Below, piece by piece: positions 13,301 through 24,129 of a DNA stretch of 64,000 nucleotides. The DNA is taken from NCBI GenBank assembly GCA_037389465.1, contig JAZARR010000105.1, forward strand, positions 3,844,001-3,908,000, written 5' to 3'. Source of the DNA: Baylisascaris procyonis. Lineage: Eukaryota > Nematoda > Chromadorea > Rhabditida > Ascarididae. Numbering within the stretch: position 1 is the stretch's first letter; every line of letters begins with the position of its first letter. A model generated the notes under the pieces. The model saw only the letters and a list, made by a program, of their open reading frames with translations, ran no database searches and was not told the origin of the DNA. Both the position numbers and the translations under genes were made by a program.

Positions 13301-14772
13301 TAAATATTTGTGATGGAGAACTTGTGCAGATTAATTAGCAAAATGCAAAATGCACAAATTAGAGCAACAAGAAACGTTTTCAGATTCCATTCTTATTTCT
13401 AATGAGGAGTGTTGAGCAACGAATCATCAACTTTTGCCAGTCAAAACATTCCGCAACATCATCGTCAAGCATTTCATTCGTGAAACAACGACCAACATTG
13501 CTTTCCTCTTTCAAAAGAAAAAATAATAATTCCGCATTTGATAGTCGACATAAAATTAGCTCAGTTCATCATTAAGACGTAAAGTTTCACCGTATAGGTC
13601 TCTTGCAGTGAAACATATGAGTCAGTATTACTCTGTGGCTATCTTCTCCAGAACCTTATTCCAGCGTTTCAACAAACTTCCATTTTCTATCTACCCATTC
13701 CGACGCCCCCCTCAGTAGTTGTTAATAGATTAGTGCAAAAGAACGTGAAATTTCCAAGAAGCGGAAACATTTCATGGGCAAATTCAGGCTCCAGAACATT
13801 TGACCTGATTTGTTAAGTGTGAGACCCTAATGCGTCCTCTAGAAAACATTGTCGGCATTAAATACAACGTTCATACAAACGTTTGCATAAATTATGTTTA
13901 TGCCTTATTGCGTTTAGTGGGTTCCACTCTGCACTCTGTACCTTGCCGGGATGAGCAGAAGATTTCCGTATCTATTTTCCTGAGAGTCTTTTAGTTAATA
14001 ATGTTGAGAGTTCATATTTTGACAGATTTTAGCTGATAGTTCGTAAGATAGATTTGCTGTGCTGCTTCGTATTAAAGGTGTTAACGCCGACTCGAAATCG
14101 TTTCAATTTTCAATCCCGGAAAGCTGCTAATGCCAAGCGGGATTCTAGCACCGAATGACGCCATGTCACCTGTAAACAATCGTGCGCTTACCGGTAATTT
14201 TTTGTGCCATCGAGCGACGCTTCAAGTCGTTCAGCAGTTAATTTTCATCTGTTACATTACGATCATGAAAACTCTGACTTCAACTCGTTAAAATCGCATT
14301 TCAAATTTCTCTATGATAGCGGAAATGTTTGAAATATATTGGAGAGTTACAGCGACATTCCAAAATGCCTTTATTTTCATCTAAACCGTTCGTGGAAATA
14401 GCAGAGTTGCAGAAATTGAACGCCTTGTTAATGAACGGAAAAATGGCGAATGGTGGTGTTAAATGTGTAAGCTTGGTCTATACCACAATACCTAATGCAG
14501 CAAAGCTAGTTGCACAATCACACATATGTTGGTCGGTGCAAAGATAGCTCCCTCGATTATGTGACGTGATTTGCAGAGTACTTGACTACGGTGTACGCTC
14601 GAATTTGGTGATCGATCGTCGCCGAATAGAGCAGCTACGCGTTCAATTAACCGACGTCGACAAGTGGAATGATGATCTCCTGAAAAATCTCTATTCTTTT
14701 CGGTGTTGGGCCGGTTCGGCTGCTTTTGGTGATCGTTTCAGGCAGCAGTTCGCCCAGTCACCCAACGCTTAG
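8961..14772 (+). CDS. F-box protein with leucine-rich-like C-terminal part
   Basis: Exons 8961-9077, 9531-9641, 10868-11103 (end uncertain), 11483-11670 and 14577-14772 (stop TAG). The first exon encodes LPDSLLFHVLDFALPLDLY followed by WRRVSKSFK, a clear F-box, which normally docks to Skp1 in an SCF ubiquitin ligase. Exon 2 continues in phase with GYVERRISNVTEIEVRKM, the usual region after an F-box. Later exons carry hydrophobic repeats resembling irregular leucine-rich units (SLSVIDLSRWYAYLCML; WPNLVSLTVRTSQ). Exons 4 and 5 join in matching phase 2 (AG+A). I start at the ATG at 8961 because an acceptor-like TTTTTGTAG ends at 8903 and could be a spliced-leader site; an upstream coding exon ending in phase 0 is equally possible. 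The exon 3 to 4 join does not keep phase with the best signals, so an exon may be missing there. The substrate is unknown. Confidence 0.65.
10273..10364. repeat. (TA)n microsatellite, about 92 bp
   Basis: Uninterrupted TA dinucleotide run within the F-box gene's second intron. It makes an artificial Ile-Tyr open frame that is not a gene. Confidence 0.95.
12120..12430. repeat. Possible dispersed-element fragment in F-box intron 4
   Basis: This stretch is more GC-balanced than the surrounding intron. On the minus strand at 12197-12379 it has a 60-codon basic open frame (for example RTSDKQVRYIGSGIKK). It has no splice partners and lies antisense in an intron. That fits a decayed mobile-element piece, but no diagnostic domain, terminal repeat or target duplication is visible. 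Confidence 0.2.
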
Positions 14773-15973
14773 ATGAAACGGATTCTCAAAGATGCGCGAA
14801 TGGCAAAGCAGTTAACGGGCACCTTTGTGCCACAAGTTGTTGCAATTTGTTGTCTTGTTGGCCCACTAAATGAATGCATCAAGAAGCACGAATTCAATGT
14901 GTCTCTTGTCAAGACGGTTTTATTGGGTGTTGTCACTCATTGCAGTTTCCGTTGCAATCCGCTCATGAATTAGTTTGTTGTTTGTCGTTTGTTCTGTGTT
15001 CCTACAGGTTGTTATTTGTGGTGTTCACTTTGTTGTACGCATTGTTGTATTGTTGGATGTATTTGCTACTTAGTACTGAACTGTTCTTTTGCTGTTTGCG
15101 ACGATTAGGCATTCTTCTTTCTCTAGTGTATTGGTGGCATCGAAAGTATGCGTAGTTTCGTTTCCATCGCATGGAAAGCTAAGTGTTGTTATTGAGTTTT
15201 TTACCCGTTCTCCTTCTTTGTGCCTTAAATGCTTATCACAGGTGGCCCACCTCGTTTATTTTCCATATTTTTGGCTATTTTTGTTTATTAGCAATCGCAT
15301 CAACTTATCGCTGAACACAACACCAAAGATGACCGCTGTGTGAGCAAGCATTTAGCAGTTTTATACCGTTTTGTTGTCACACTGTGACGTACATTCATTT
15401 GATGTTGTTTCTCTAAAGATGTATTGCGCTATTTCTGTAGCACAAAACGCCAATGACTACACCGCGGTTCATTTGCAGCATATGTTTTGGACGGCTGATG
15501 GTTGCCGTCGTTTTGATAGCTCATATCTATGTAAAAATGACTTTTAGTTGACCGGTTGAAGGATCAACATAAGAAAATTTGTAGGAAGATTTTAAGAAGC
15601 TTTTTCAAGAAATTGGCCACTGCAAGAGTGTCTCAAGAAAAACTTATTGAGTTTCTTGACGTCAGCCCTCGACATCCCCCTAAGCTACCAGCTTCTCGTT
15701 AATTCTGTGACTTTGATCATCACTCACTTTCCTTGATGTTTTCCAAGAGAGTGGATGCAATAGCTTGATTCTTTTATGTCATGCGAATTTTGTCGGAATC
15801 GGCTCGTCAAAAATATGACGGAAATTTTCGCATCAACACAACTCAATTCCTCCTTACGTTTTATCAATGGTGCTTCCCATTTGTGCAACATCCTTCATTT
15901 TCAGAATATGTTCAGAATTCAAGTGTGAATCCGGAAAGTTATACCTAAATGCACAGTAGAGGGTTCGAACTGA

Positions 15974-17275
15974 ATCGCACTGCTACTTTTATTGTTCGCC
16001 TTTATCGCTGTATTACTTTGCAACCTCTGTTCGCAACGCTCAAACAACAATAAACTATACCGCAATCTGGCACCCTACGACAGGACGCAATTCAGCGTAC
16101 AATCTGCAAATGGATGCGTTCTCTATCAATCCTTTCACCGCGAGGATGAAACTGCTTTCACCTCCCCCTCCAAGCAGGTGAGGAGGCTTATGCTCCTTGC
16201 CGTTGCAACTCCCACGGAAAGAGAGGTCGCTAATATAGTGCGTGCCTGACCCCTTCCTCCCTCGCACATGGGAGGTTGCACTCGCTACCGGATATCGCCG
16301 GGGCTTATACGCAGAGTTCATATACCCCAGGTCCAAAATCAAGATAAGGAGAGTATCACTTCTAAGCCTTACTATCAACAGGTCAGATCTCATGTCAGGT
16401 TCCGCTAACAGAAAGCTGAGCGGGTGGGACTTCGTAGACAAGAGGGGACAGATCCACCGAACCATGGCACCCCATACATGAACCTGCAGGATACAGGAAA
16501 GTTTCACGACTCATTCAAACCTTGGCGCTAAAAGGCCGTGGAATCCTGTTCTGTAGCGATGGCGGCGGCACCACTCTCACCTTTCACATGATCCACCTTA
16601 CACCCAACAGGAATAAAAATTCTGGAGGCATATACCCGATGGTGAAAGCAACTGAGGCAAGTCCCTGCCTTTTCAGTGCGCACCTGTGAGACATGAAGAC
16701 CAAGAAATAACATAGAATTTGGAGCAGCTTAACCTTATTGCTGGGGATGTTATCCTATTTCGTCGGCTTCGCCCCTTCTGTGATGGGGAAGGCCATTATT
16801 CCCCCGTTCAGGGCTCTCTCCTTTTTTAATCAAAAAGTATCTCATAGTGACCGTCTCTCAATCTAGCCAACATGCGGGAGCATCGTGCCGTGCGTTGAAA
16901 AAAAAACAAAAACAAACTACATTCTTAAGGCGAAATGAAATCGAAATCAGTCCACACACAAAAAGCATCTTGATAAGATGGTCCTTCGTAAAGAGCTGCT
17001 TTTCGCACCACTCATGCAATTTGCAAATTATGTGCCTCCTCATCGAAGACAAGGTGATGAGGAGACCAAGTCCATCCACCCCGTGTACTTTTTGGACCTT
17101 CCAACCCTACCCTCCTCCCCTTCCCCACCCACCTCTCCACCGTTTCTACCCGAAGGTGTCAAGGTAAGCGAATGAGCAGGCCTAATCCACCTTCCCTGTT
17201 CAGCCCTCAAATCTCTCCCCTCTATTCCTATTCAGAGGTGTCGTTCTCAGAAAGCCATCACAGCAGCTGATGTGT
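15974..17275 (+). pseudogene. Scattered coding-like segments with one membrane helix; gene or gene remnant
   Basis: At 15974-16162 one frame gives a strong membrane helix (IALLLLFAFIAVLLCNLC). A polar juxtamembrane stretch ending TAFTSPSKQ follows, directly before a GTGAGG donor. Further on come short tail-like pieces with Tyr/Pro motifs: SSYTPGP near 16318, PYYQQ near 16370, and PYMNLQDTGKFHDSFKPWR before a stop near 16530. At 16978-17058 LLFAPLMQFANYVPPHRRQ can splice in phase (G|GTGATG to TTCAG|AG) across a C-rich intron to VSFSESHHSS and a stop near 17274. A stop codon in the helix frame at 15971-15973 and conflicting frames prevent a single intact model. It could be a membrane-protein gene with short exons, or a decayed copy. 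The area is clearly more GC-rich than its flanks. Confidence 0.25.
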
Positions 17276-17289
17276 AAAGCAAAGCTTGA

Positions 17290-19420
17290 GCTCTAAAACT
17301 TTATTTCTTCACGCACCTAGCAAATACACTTCGAGGCAATTGATACAGTAAAGAAGATTAGAAGTCGATGCCCACTGTAGGTGCGAAATGGCCGCTGCCG
17401 CAAGTGGTCAACATGCGAGCCTGCTGTCTGTCCCACCACAGTAGCTCGCCGTCTAAACATTTCTCCGCTGACTTCTCCTGCAATGCTCATGTCTCTTTGA
17501 ACTCCGTGCACAGCAGCTCTATTCTCTAAGCATCATTCTAGCATTCTGCCCATTACTCAATGAATGTGTAAGCTAGAACCGAATGTACGGATTCGGTTGA
17601 AGTCCAGTCCCGAGAGCAAGGAACTCTGCCCATGGCTGGGATCGCATTTTTCCTTCCGCCATACTTTTTCGAATTGCAACCGCATGAATATGGTGCGGCC
17701 GGGTGTGTATGTGCAGCTCCGACATCAGAATGCGTGATGAAAATGAGGAAACCACTGCTTTTCAGCAACGGTTCGCAATAGTGTCCAGTATCAGGCACTC
17801 CATACTCTAAAATTCACTTCTGCGTTTAAACACAGGTGGGATTCGCTGCAGGCAGAGTTTTCAGCAGCCCACAGGGTTAACACTTCCAAATGTCTCACAT
17901 TCCACTATGTTTCTATTCCTTAGCTAAATCCACTTAATTGCCCTATAGAGTTTTGCCCCTCAAGCACTGAATGCGCTCTACACAGTAGACTCATGAGCAG
18001 TTAACTGCAGAATAGAAAATTCCTATGTGATGTCGTTCAGCCTATATAAAAAAGCAACTTTATAGAGCATAATGGATGAAGCAAGAATTAACCTTTTGTA
18101 ATAAAAAGCGAACGGAATGCATCTCTCAACATATCGATTCGCAGATGTTGGAATAAAATTCAGCTTCGATACGCAAATCTACACCGTAACTTTTAACAAA
18201 TGCATTCAGATGCTTAAAAATCCATGCGTCTCTATAATATATCTCCCTTTAAAAAGCTGGAATGCTAGAAGCCGAGCACGTTACAATCACCATTCGGCAA
18301 TGCATACAGTCCGAAGAACTCGTTCATTCGCCCTTTAAAAGTTGTATGTATCGGATAGCGCAAAAGAAAAAAACAGGGGAGAGTCAGTTATGGAAGTGGT
18401 CGAAGTAAGAAGCGCAAGAATGCCAATTTCTGCATGAACCTTTAGGAAGAGTAGGAAGGAATTCCACCTAGAAGAGCACCAAAGCAAGGAGAAAAGTGAG
18501 TCCGACAAAGCAGCAAGCTATTTCATGAATTTTATTCATCAGCAAAACTAACACTTCTATTCTATTTCCAGCACTCATACTTAGCAAATTTTAATGCGAG
18601 AAAGGCAGCAGAAAATTAAGGCTCTTTATGCTTGCATCACTGAGTTATGCATACTTCATGGCAAGCTTCTGAACTCCGCGGTTCCGGAATTTGCTCAGAA
18701 ACGGCAAGCCTCTGTGATAATATATCATCGAGGTATGTAATATTTCAACCTGTCAAAGAAAGGGGAGCTATATTGGAATTGGTGAGGGAAAAGACAGCAA
18801 AGGACTGTGCGGAATATGCAGATAGCTAAACCTAAGAAGCGAAAGACTCGAAAATTGTGCGAAAAAAAATGGTATTTAGGATAGCGATGAATTTGGGAGG
18901 GGCATCATGTGAAAACCCATCTCGAAAAACTGGCAGAACTGCTGAACTTTAAGAGGGCATTAAGATCAAGGTTTACGTCATCTGGAATGCAGCATGGAGC
19001 ACTTATTATCTGGGCTGCATACGCTCGTTTTCACGGCTTAAGCTGCATTTCTATTCATAGAGTGCTTATCTCAACGAAAGTATGCTGCGTATGAACGTTT
19101 ACTTTTTTTTAATAAAAATATTTGTCGCGATTGGTAAAAAGATTCATCTTCAATGAGACGCAAGTGAATACTATCAAGGAATCCTCCTTCACGACGTAGA
19201 GTGCACGGCGTGTTTCACCTCTTGACCACGAAGCCAGGAGCTGCATTCACTCAGGCTCCACAAAAGACAACAGCATCACAAAGTCGCAGCAACACGATGA
19301 CGGATGAATATGCATTTACTGAGCAGAAACGCGTCAGTTTAGCGCAAAAAAAAACTAGGATAAAACACAATCAATAACTTGTAAATGAGCTGCTCTCCGT
19401 ATGCGCTTTGCCTGCCTTCC
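17290..19420. other. About 2.1 kb without a supported gene
   Basis: Overlapping open frames occur on both strands at 17317-17850, where base composition is GC-richer than the flanks, but none has convincing splice structure or family motifs. From 17850 to 19420 I see only AT-rich sequence and short random frames. Confidence 0.4.
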
Positions 19421-19424
19421 ACGA

Positions 19425-21338
19425 TTAACATCGATGCTCATTTCTTATCGGATGGGAAATTGCAGTCCACTTTGTTTTACAGTACCTAACACAACGTTTT
19501 GAGAGATCTGGCTGAATACTAAAAAGGGTAGAATAATTACTGAGAAATTAACAAAGAATGCACTCACCACAGAAGAATACATAAGTCGGCAATATAGATA
19601 AAAGAAAAGGAACAGCGAGCCGCAGTATAAGAAGACAGATCGGGGCGTGAATCGGAAGAATTCAGCCTGCGTCATATCTGCTGCATACCAACGGAACATT
19701 GCCGGATCGATCACTACTCCCGACTGCAACAATTACCATCTTTGTCAAGTGTTTCAATAAAATACAATAATATCTAAATAAAATCAAATTGATGAGTAGG
19801 CAGATATATTGGAGAGAAGGAACAAAGGCAGGTGTTTAGCAAACAAAAAAAAAAAAACAAGCAGTCAGCTAATGTGACATGACACAGGCTTTTTGTAATC
19901 CAGCGCCCAGATCGAAAGATTACAAACATTAAATAAATAATGAGCTGAAACATTTTTCTTAAAACACGGACGGTTTCACAGATTTCGATAAAACATTCCA
20001 CCTTCCCCACCCCCACCCCCCCCCCCCCAACTGGCCCAGAACAAAACAAAAGTTGATCCGGGAGCCTATTTGCGCCTCGACTGTTTCCACCAAATATTAG
20101 TTTCGAATCGCCACATTCATGGACTGAAATTACACCGTGGTAAATAAATGAACAGTTTTCACAGGCCCATTTTTGCGAAAATTTCAAAAGAGAGCGCACA
20201 GCGGTGCTTGAAATGGCAACTCACCTGGCCTTACTTGCCTTCAGGCGATCACTAAAAGATGTAACAGTGCACCAATTTGTGTACGGACTTATCATCCGCC
20301 TCGTAATGGCTACTAAGAAATTTTCTGAGGCAAGCGGCAATACGACAGATAACCGTTGCAACTGGATGAATTCACAAGGCTCGGAAAAGACAAGAAACTT
20401 TTAACAATACCTCTTTATGTGCTCCAGATAGCACAGCTGATGGATATGAATGAATTTTACATAAGGATTCATTTGATGATTGAAAGAAAGTTGTTACCTT
20501 ATATTTGAAATTGTGTGGGTCATACTCCCGTCGTAAGTATTCCTTTTTTAAGATTTCCTTTACTCGATACCGCCATAAAACCGCCTAAATGAATAAAAGA
20601 TTGTGTATGAGCTCCAATAAATTTGGGATCTGTGAAGACGTATGAAAAGGACGACTGGAAGCCGAAAACCACTCTGCAAACACCCTTCACTTGTGAAGCA
20701 AGCCTCAGCACAATATTCTTTACGATGCTCTAAATTCCGGTGGCAACCACCTTCAATGGCATACCACCTTTTGCCTCCAACCTATTTAGCGCAGCTGTCA
20801 CTTAAAAGCAGTTGTACCTCTAAAGAGCAAAAGTTTTTTGAAATGAAAAATAATAGAACATATAAATTTTAGCAAAACATTTACAACTAAACAAAACTGC
20901 ATAACCCTCCCCCTTTTTTCCTAGGAAAGAACGCCGCTTTTTCTTTAGCTAACCATAACCAACAAGACGAATAACTATTACATATCACCCTATAGTAAAC
21001 AACAAGGATCCCGCTCGATGAGCAAAACAGCACTAATCCTTATTTCCGAAAAGTAATAAGCCATTCAAACGATAACGTCTACGACCGCAAAATAAGGATG
21101 CTTATGGAAGGATTCGGGTGTAAGTGACATAATAAGAGCCTTGAATATCCATGCCCATATAGCACAAAAATCTGCAAGAAACCTTCTTCTGCTCGTCGGT
21201 GAGGTTGTACTCCTCTCCAGCAAGAAACTTCGTCTTCCCATGCGTCTCGAAATAACCGAAAACTGGATCTTGCCAAAGCTTCGGCGAAGAGATATTCTGA
21301 TTAGCGGCAGGCCTGAGTAGTCGCAATGCAAGACGCAT
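19425..21338 (-). CDS. nuo-6: NADH dehydrogenase complex I subunit NDUFB4 (B15)
   Basis: Four exons, all phase 0: 21338-21183, 20584-20498, 19723-19568 and 19511-19425 (stop TAA), about 161 residues. Exon 2 carries RYRVKEILKKEYLRREYDP, and exon 3 carries DPAMFRWYAADM followed by FRFTPRSVFLYCGSLF and a hydrophobic segment. This order (Arg-rich helix, KxEYL..YDP, NPALLRW-like motif, RPTPK-like motif, single membrane helix) is that of NDUFB4. In C. elegans the NDUFB4 orthologue is nuo-6, an accessory subunit of respiratory complex I in the inner mitochondrial membrane. The N terminus (MRLALRLLRPAANQNIS) is basic and Asn/Ser-containing, consistent with mitochondrial import. The last exon is the least certain: an alternative acceptor eight bases upstream would give a shorter tail. 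A C-run of about 24 bases lies in its second intron. Confidence 0.85.
20005..20028. repeat. C-rich tract in nuo-6 intron 2
   Basis: C runs with two A interruptions, ending in 13 consecutive C, so G-quadruplex capable on the minus (transcribed-sense) strand. It creates a false Gly/Val-rich open frame. Confidence 0.7.
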
Positions 21339-21344
21339 CTTTTC

Positions 21345-23040
21345 GGTTTAATTCCTGTACGCCTTCTTTTAGCGAACTAAACAAATTCCACAAGTTACAA
21401 CCGCTGAATATCAGTGCGATAATTGTTGGCTTTGAAGATAACGATATAAATAACCAAATCACTACCTAAACGAGCATAAATAAACACAAAATTTGCATAC
21501 TGTGCAATAAAATCATGGACAAACCAATGTGGCATCTTGCCACGGAAGATGGCACAATAGAGGCAACTGAAAATTAACATTATATTCGGCTCTTAGATCA
21601 ACTTTCAAGAAAAAAAATGAAATAATGAGTGACCCGGTTGGTCTGAATAACTAACGAACTCCCTACCGAATAAAAAAAAGTGTTCTTGCACCACACTTAA
21701 TAGTCGGTTTATAGTAAAATGCCTATAGCCGTTCTAGAGCACGTTTAAAGGATAACAGTTCAATATGAACACCATCGAAATGAAGCTACTTTTGAGAAAC
21801 ATATGTGCTACACATTATACAGTTAAGCTCCCTCCAGGCGATTAGCGAAAAACTACTGAAAATACAGATTGATAAACATAACAGTACGCAGATCAAGCGT
21901 CATCATAACACAATTCGCAATTTTAAATGGAAAATTTAGACAACTATATACACTCATAGAGAGGATTTGGTCATGAGAGAGAAAAGCAAACCTCGCAACC
22001 TGTGTCGGAATTCGCAAAGGAAGAAAAAACACAAGCATAATGGTTCCAGCTCAAGCCGAACTTAAATGTTCGGACATTTCACTGAAACTACACCAATTCT
22101 CCGATCAGTTCAACTAGGCGGAAAGGCGGAGATGGGGATGATAGATGAGGTGGAACTGGCAAATTTCAGAAGTTGTGAGGTGTCGCGCAAAAAGAAATAT
22201 AGAAACAATGTTTCACAAAATTCTGCAACCTAAAGTTTTTTTCTGAGTTAGCCCACGCAGAAATTTAAATGTGCGGACATAATGCGAACACAGCGAACGA
22301 TAAAGAAACGCCGCAATGGGAATGCCGTGCAGATAGGGGAATTTCTCTCGCTGAGGCACATTGCACTCGCCTCAGCACATCATGCTACCCCCTCTTAAAC
22401 GTAAGTCGCCACTTATCCCTCCCCCATCCAACGTACCTATGCACACACATAGTTATAACGTTATTATAATACGCTCTTCATAAACCTCCCAAACAGCAAA
22501 AAGTTAAAAATACAAAAAAAACCCGCAAAACAAGAATAGAAATATTGTATGTAAGGCGAAAGAAGAAGAAGGTAAACGTGCATGAAAGAGGTGTGAGGAA
22601 GCAAACAAATAGAATGGCGTTTGACTAAGATGATGGTACAAGAATGGTGCAACCTCCGTACCGTTAACCAAAACAGCAATATTTTTAAAAAAAATTGAGA
22701 AACTAAAAACACTTACAATCCGAATATTACATAAATGGCAAAAGTAAAAATAGAATAAAAGGAGCAGCATCTACCTTCAAGATAGAGTGATTATGCTACC
22801 TGCTCAGAAGTAGACAGAAAATTACGATTGAATATGATCAGGAAATCTCGCATTTACGATCATGAATTATCGAGTAGAATGCATCTTTCACAAAAATGCA
22901 CCAGAATGCTACGAAAAAGGGAAAAAACTATATCTTCAAGCAAACAAATCAGTTTCTCTTGTTTATGCAATTGGATTTACATCATCACTAGGATAGATGG
23001 CTGAAAAGGATAAGATTGTGGGATAAATGAACCGCAAACC
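21345..23040. other. Spacer between the nuo-6 start and the RPC7-like gene end
   Basis: About 1.7 kb of AT-rich sequence. No frame longer than about 90 codons shows family motifs or linked splice sites. It separates two genes on the same strand. Confidence 0.4.
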
Positions 23041-23045
23041 TCAAC

Positions 23046-24118
23046 TCACCTCTCGTTCAGGTCGACGAAGCTGCTCTCATATGCTACCTGCTGATATCGT
23101 TACGTGCCAGCCACCTCTGCAACGGCACTTCAATTTGCAGCAAAGAGACAGCTGAAAATCGAGTGATTCGACAACGGGAGCAACCACTCTCATGCGCATC
23201 TCTTCAAAATTGAAACGACACTAACAGCGCAAAAACCGACTATGAAACAACGAAATACAGACATTTCAGGAACGCAATTGCCGATGAGGCTGTTAGCGTA
23301 TGAAATGTTTGTTTCAGAAACAAACGAACATTCATTAAGAATATATAAAATACATCCAACTAGCACCTCGAAATATCGTTTTTTTATTATTCAAGTCTCA
23401 GTTTGACTGAATTTTTATTTATTTCTATCCAATAGAAATAAATGTAACCATATCTACCGAACATGGAATTATAAAAGAACAAATAGTTATTACACACCTG
23501 ATCGTCATTTTCGTTAGCCTCTTCCGTCTCGCTGTGGCCTTCCTCTTCATCACCTTCGGTTTCGTGCTCCTCTACATTCACGGCATCACCCTCTTTTGCT
23601 TCGAGGGCCGCTAACCTTTCTACAACCTGTGCCCTTTCTCCTCTACTCAACCTGCTCTTCTTAGATGGTGGATGTGACACCTTTGAAATTCGTTTCCTTG
23701 GTCGTAATTCTTTAGGTAACCGCTTCCAATCTAAAATCACCCATAACATATCAGTAATACATAAAGTAATTTTCGCACCTGATCGCAGCAATGCACACCT
23801 TTGCCAGTAATTGAAGACACCTAATTTTACATCCTCTTGCATTCTCCACTGCTGTCCTCTGATGTCCACTTGATGATCAATAGTCCATTTACTACAGATG
23901 TGTCCACTAACAAAACTGATGAGAAATTTGTCAGGGAAGGAAGCTGTCACATAAGTTGAACGAAAGGTTAGACAAATGAAGTGTTGGACGCTTCTCATAC
24001 TCAAATCAATTCATTGTAACCCTTCGTGGATGAAGATCATATTTCGGCATGTATCTTGGGAAATCCTCAATAAAGCCCTCCATAAGCATCAATGTGAACA
24101 GCGTGGTGATTTGATCGA
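23046..24118 (-). CDS. RNA polymerase III subunit RPC7 (POLR3G)-like, 5' end missing
   Basis: The diagnostic exon is 23730-23498. It starts in phase 1 with the codon for Asp, then WKRLPKELRPRKRISK, a Lys/Ser-rich linker, VVERLAALEAKEG and a Glu/Asp-rich run. This matches the POLR3G/POLR3GL order: WRRLPRELK motif, coiled segment QKLETLEKKE, then an acidic tail. RPC7 is a peripheral subunit of the Pol III RPC3-6-7 initiation subcomplex in the nucleus. An upstream exon at 24118-24021 (LMEGFIEDFPRYMPKYD) resembles the region before that motif. A middle exon ending at the GTGCGA donor near 23783 fits the phases but is not convincing in sequence. A possible last exon at 23087-23046 (VAYESSFVDLNER, stop) follows in phase 0, but a strong GTGAGT donor at its end leaves room for another exon. 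The N-terminal Gly/Arg-rich exon was not found. Confidence 0.7.
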
Positions 24119-24129
24119 CTGAGATTGCA

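Noticed and set aside
14329..14547. 73-codon plus-strand frame before the last F-box exon
   Set aside because: It ends at a possible GTAAGC donor, but exons 4 and 5 already join in matching phase 2 and this piece is phase 0 on both sides.
15955..15980. Possible tRNA T-arm (GGGTTCGAACTGAATC)
   Set aside because: The flanking bases do not form the 5-bp arm and no acceptor stem or A box is present.
16055..16507. 150-codon minus-strand frame
   Set aside because: Antisense to more coding-like plus-strand pieces, no domains; probably due to high GC.
19774..20199. 141-codon minus-strand frame inside nuo-6
   Set aside because: Lies in intron 2 and includes a C-run and an A-run; no motif.
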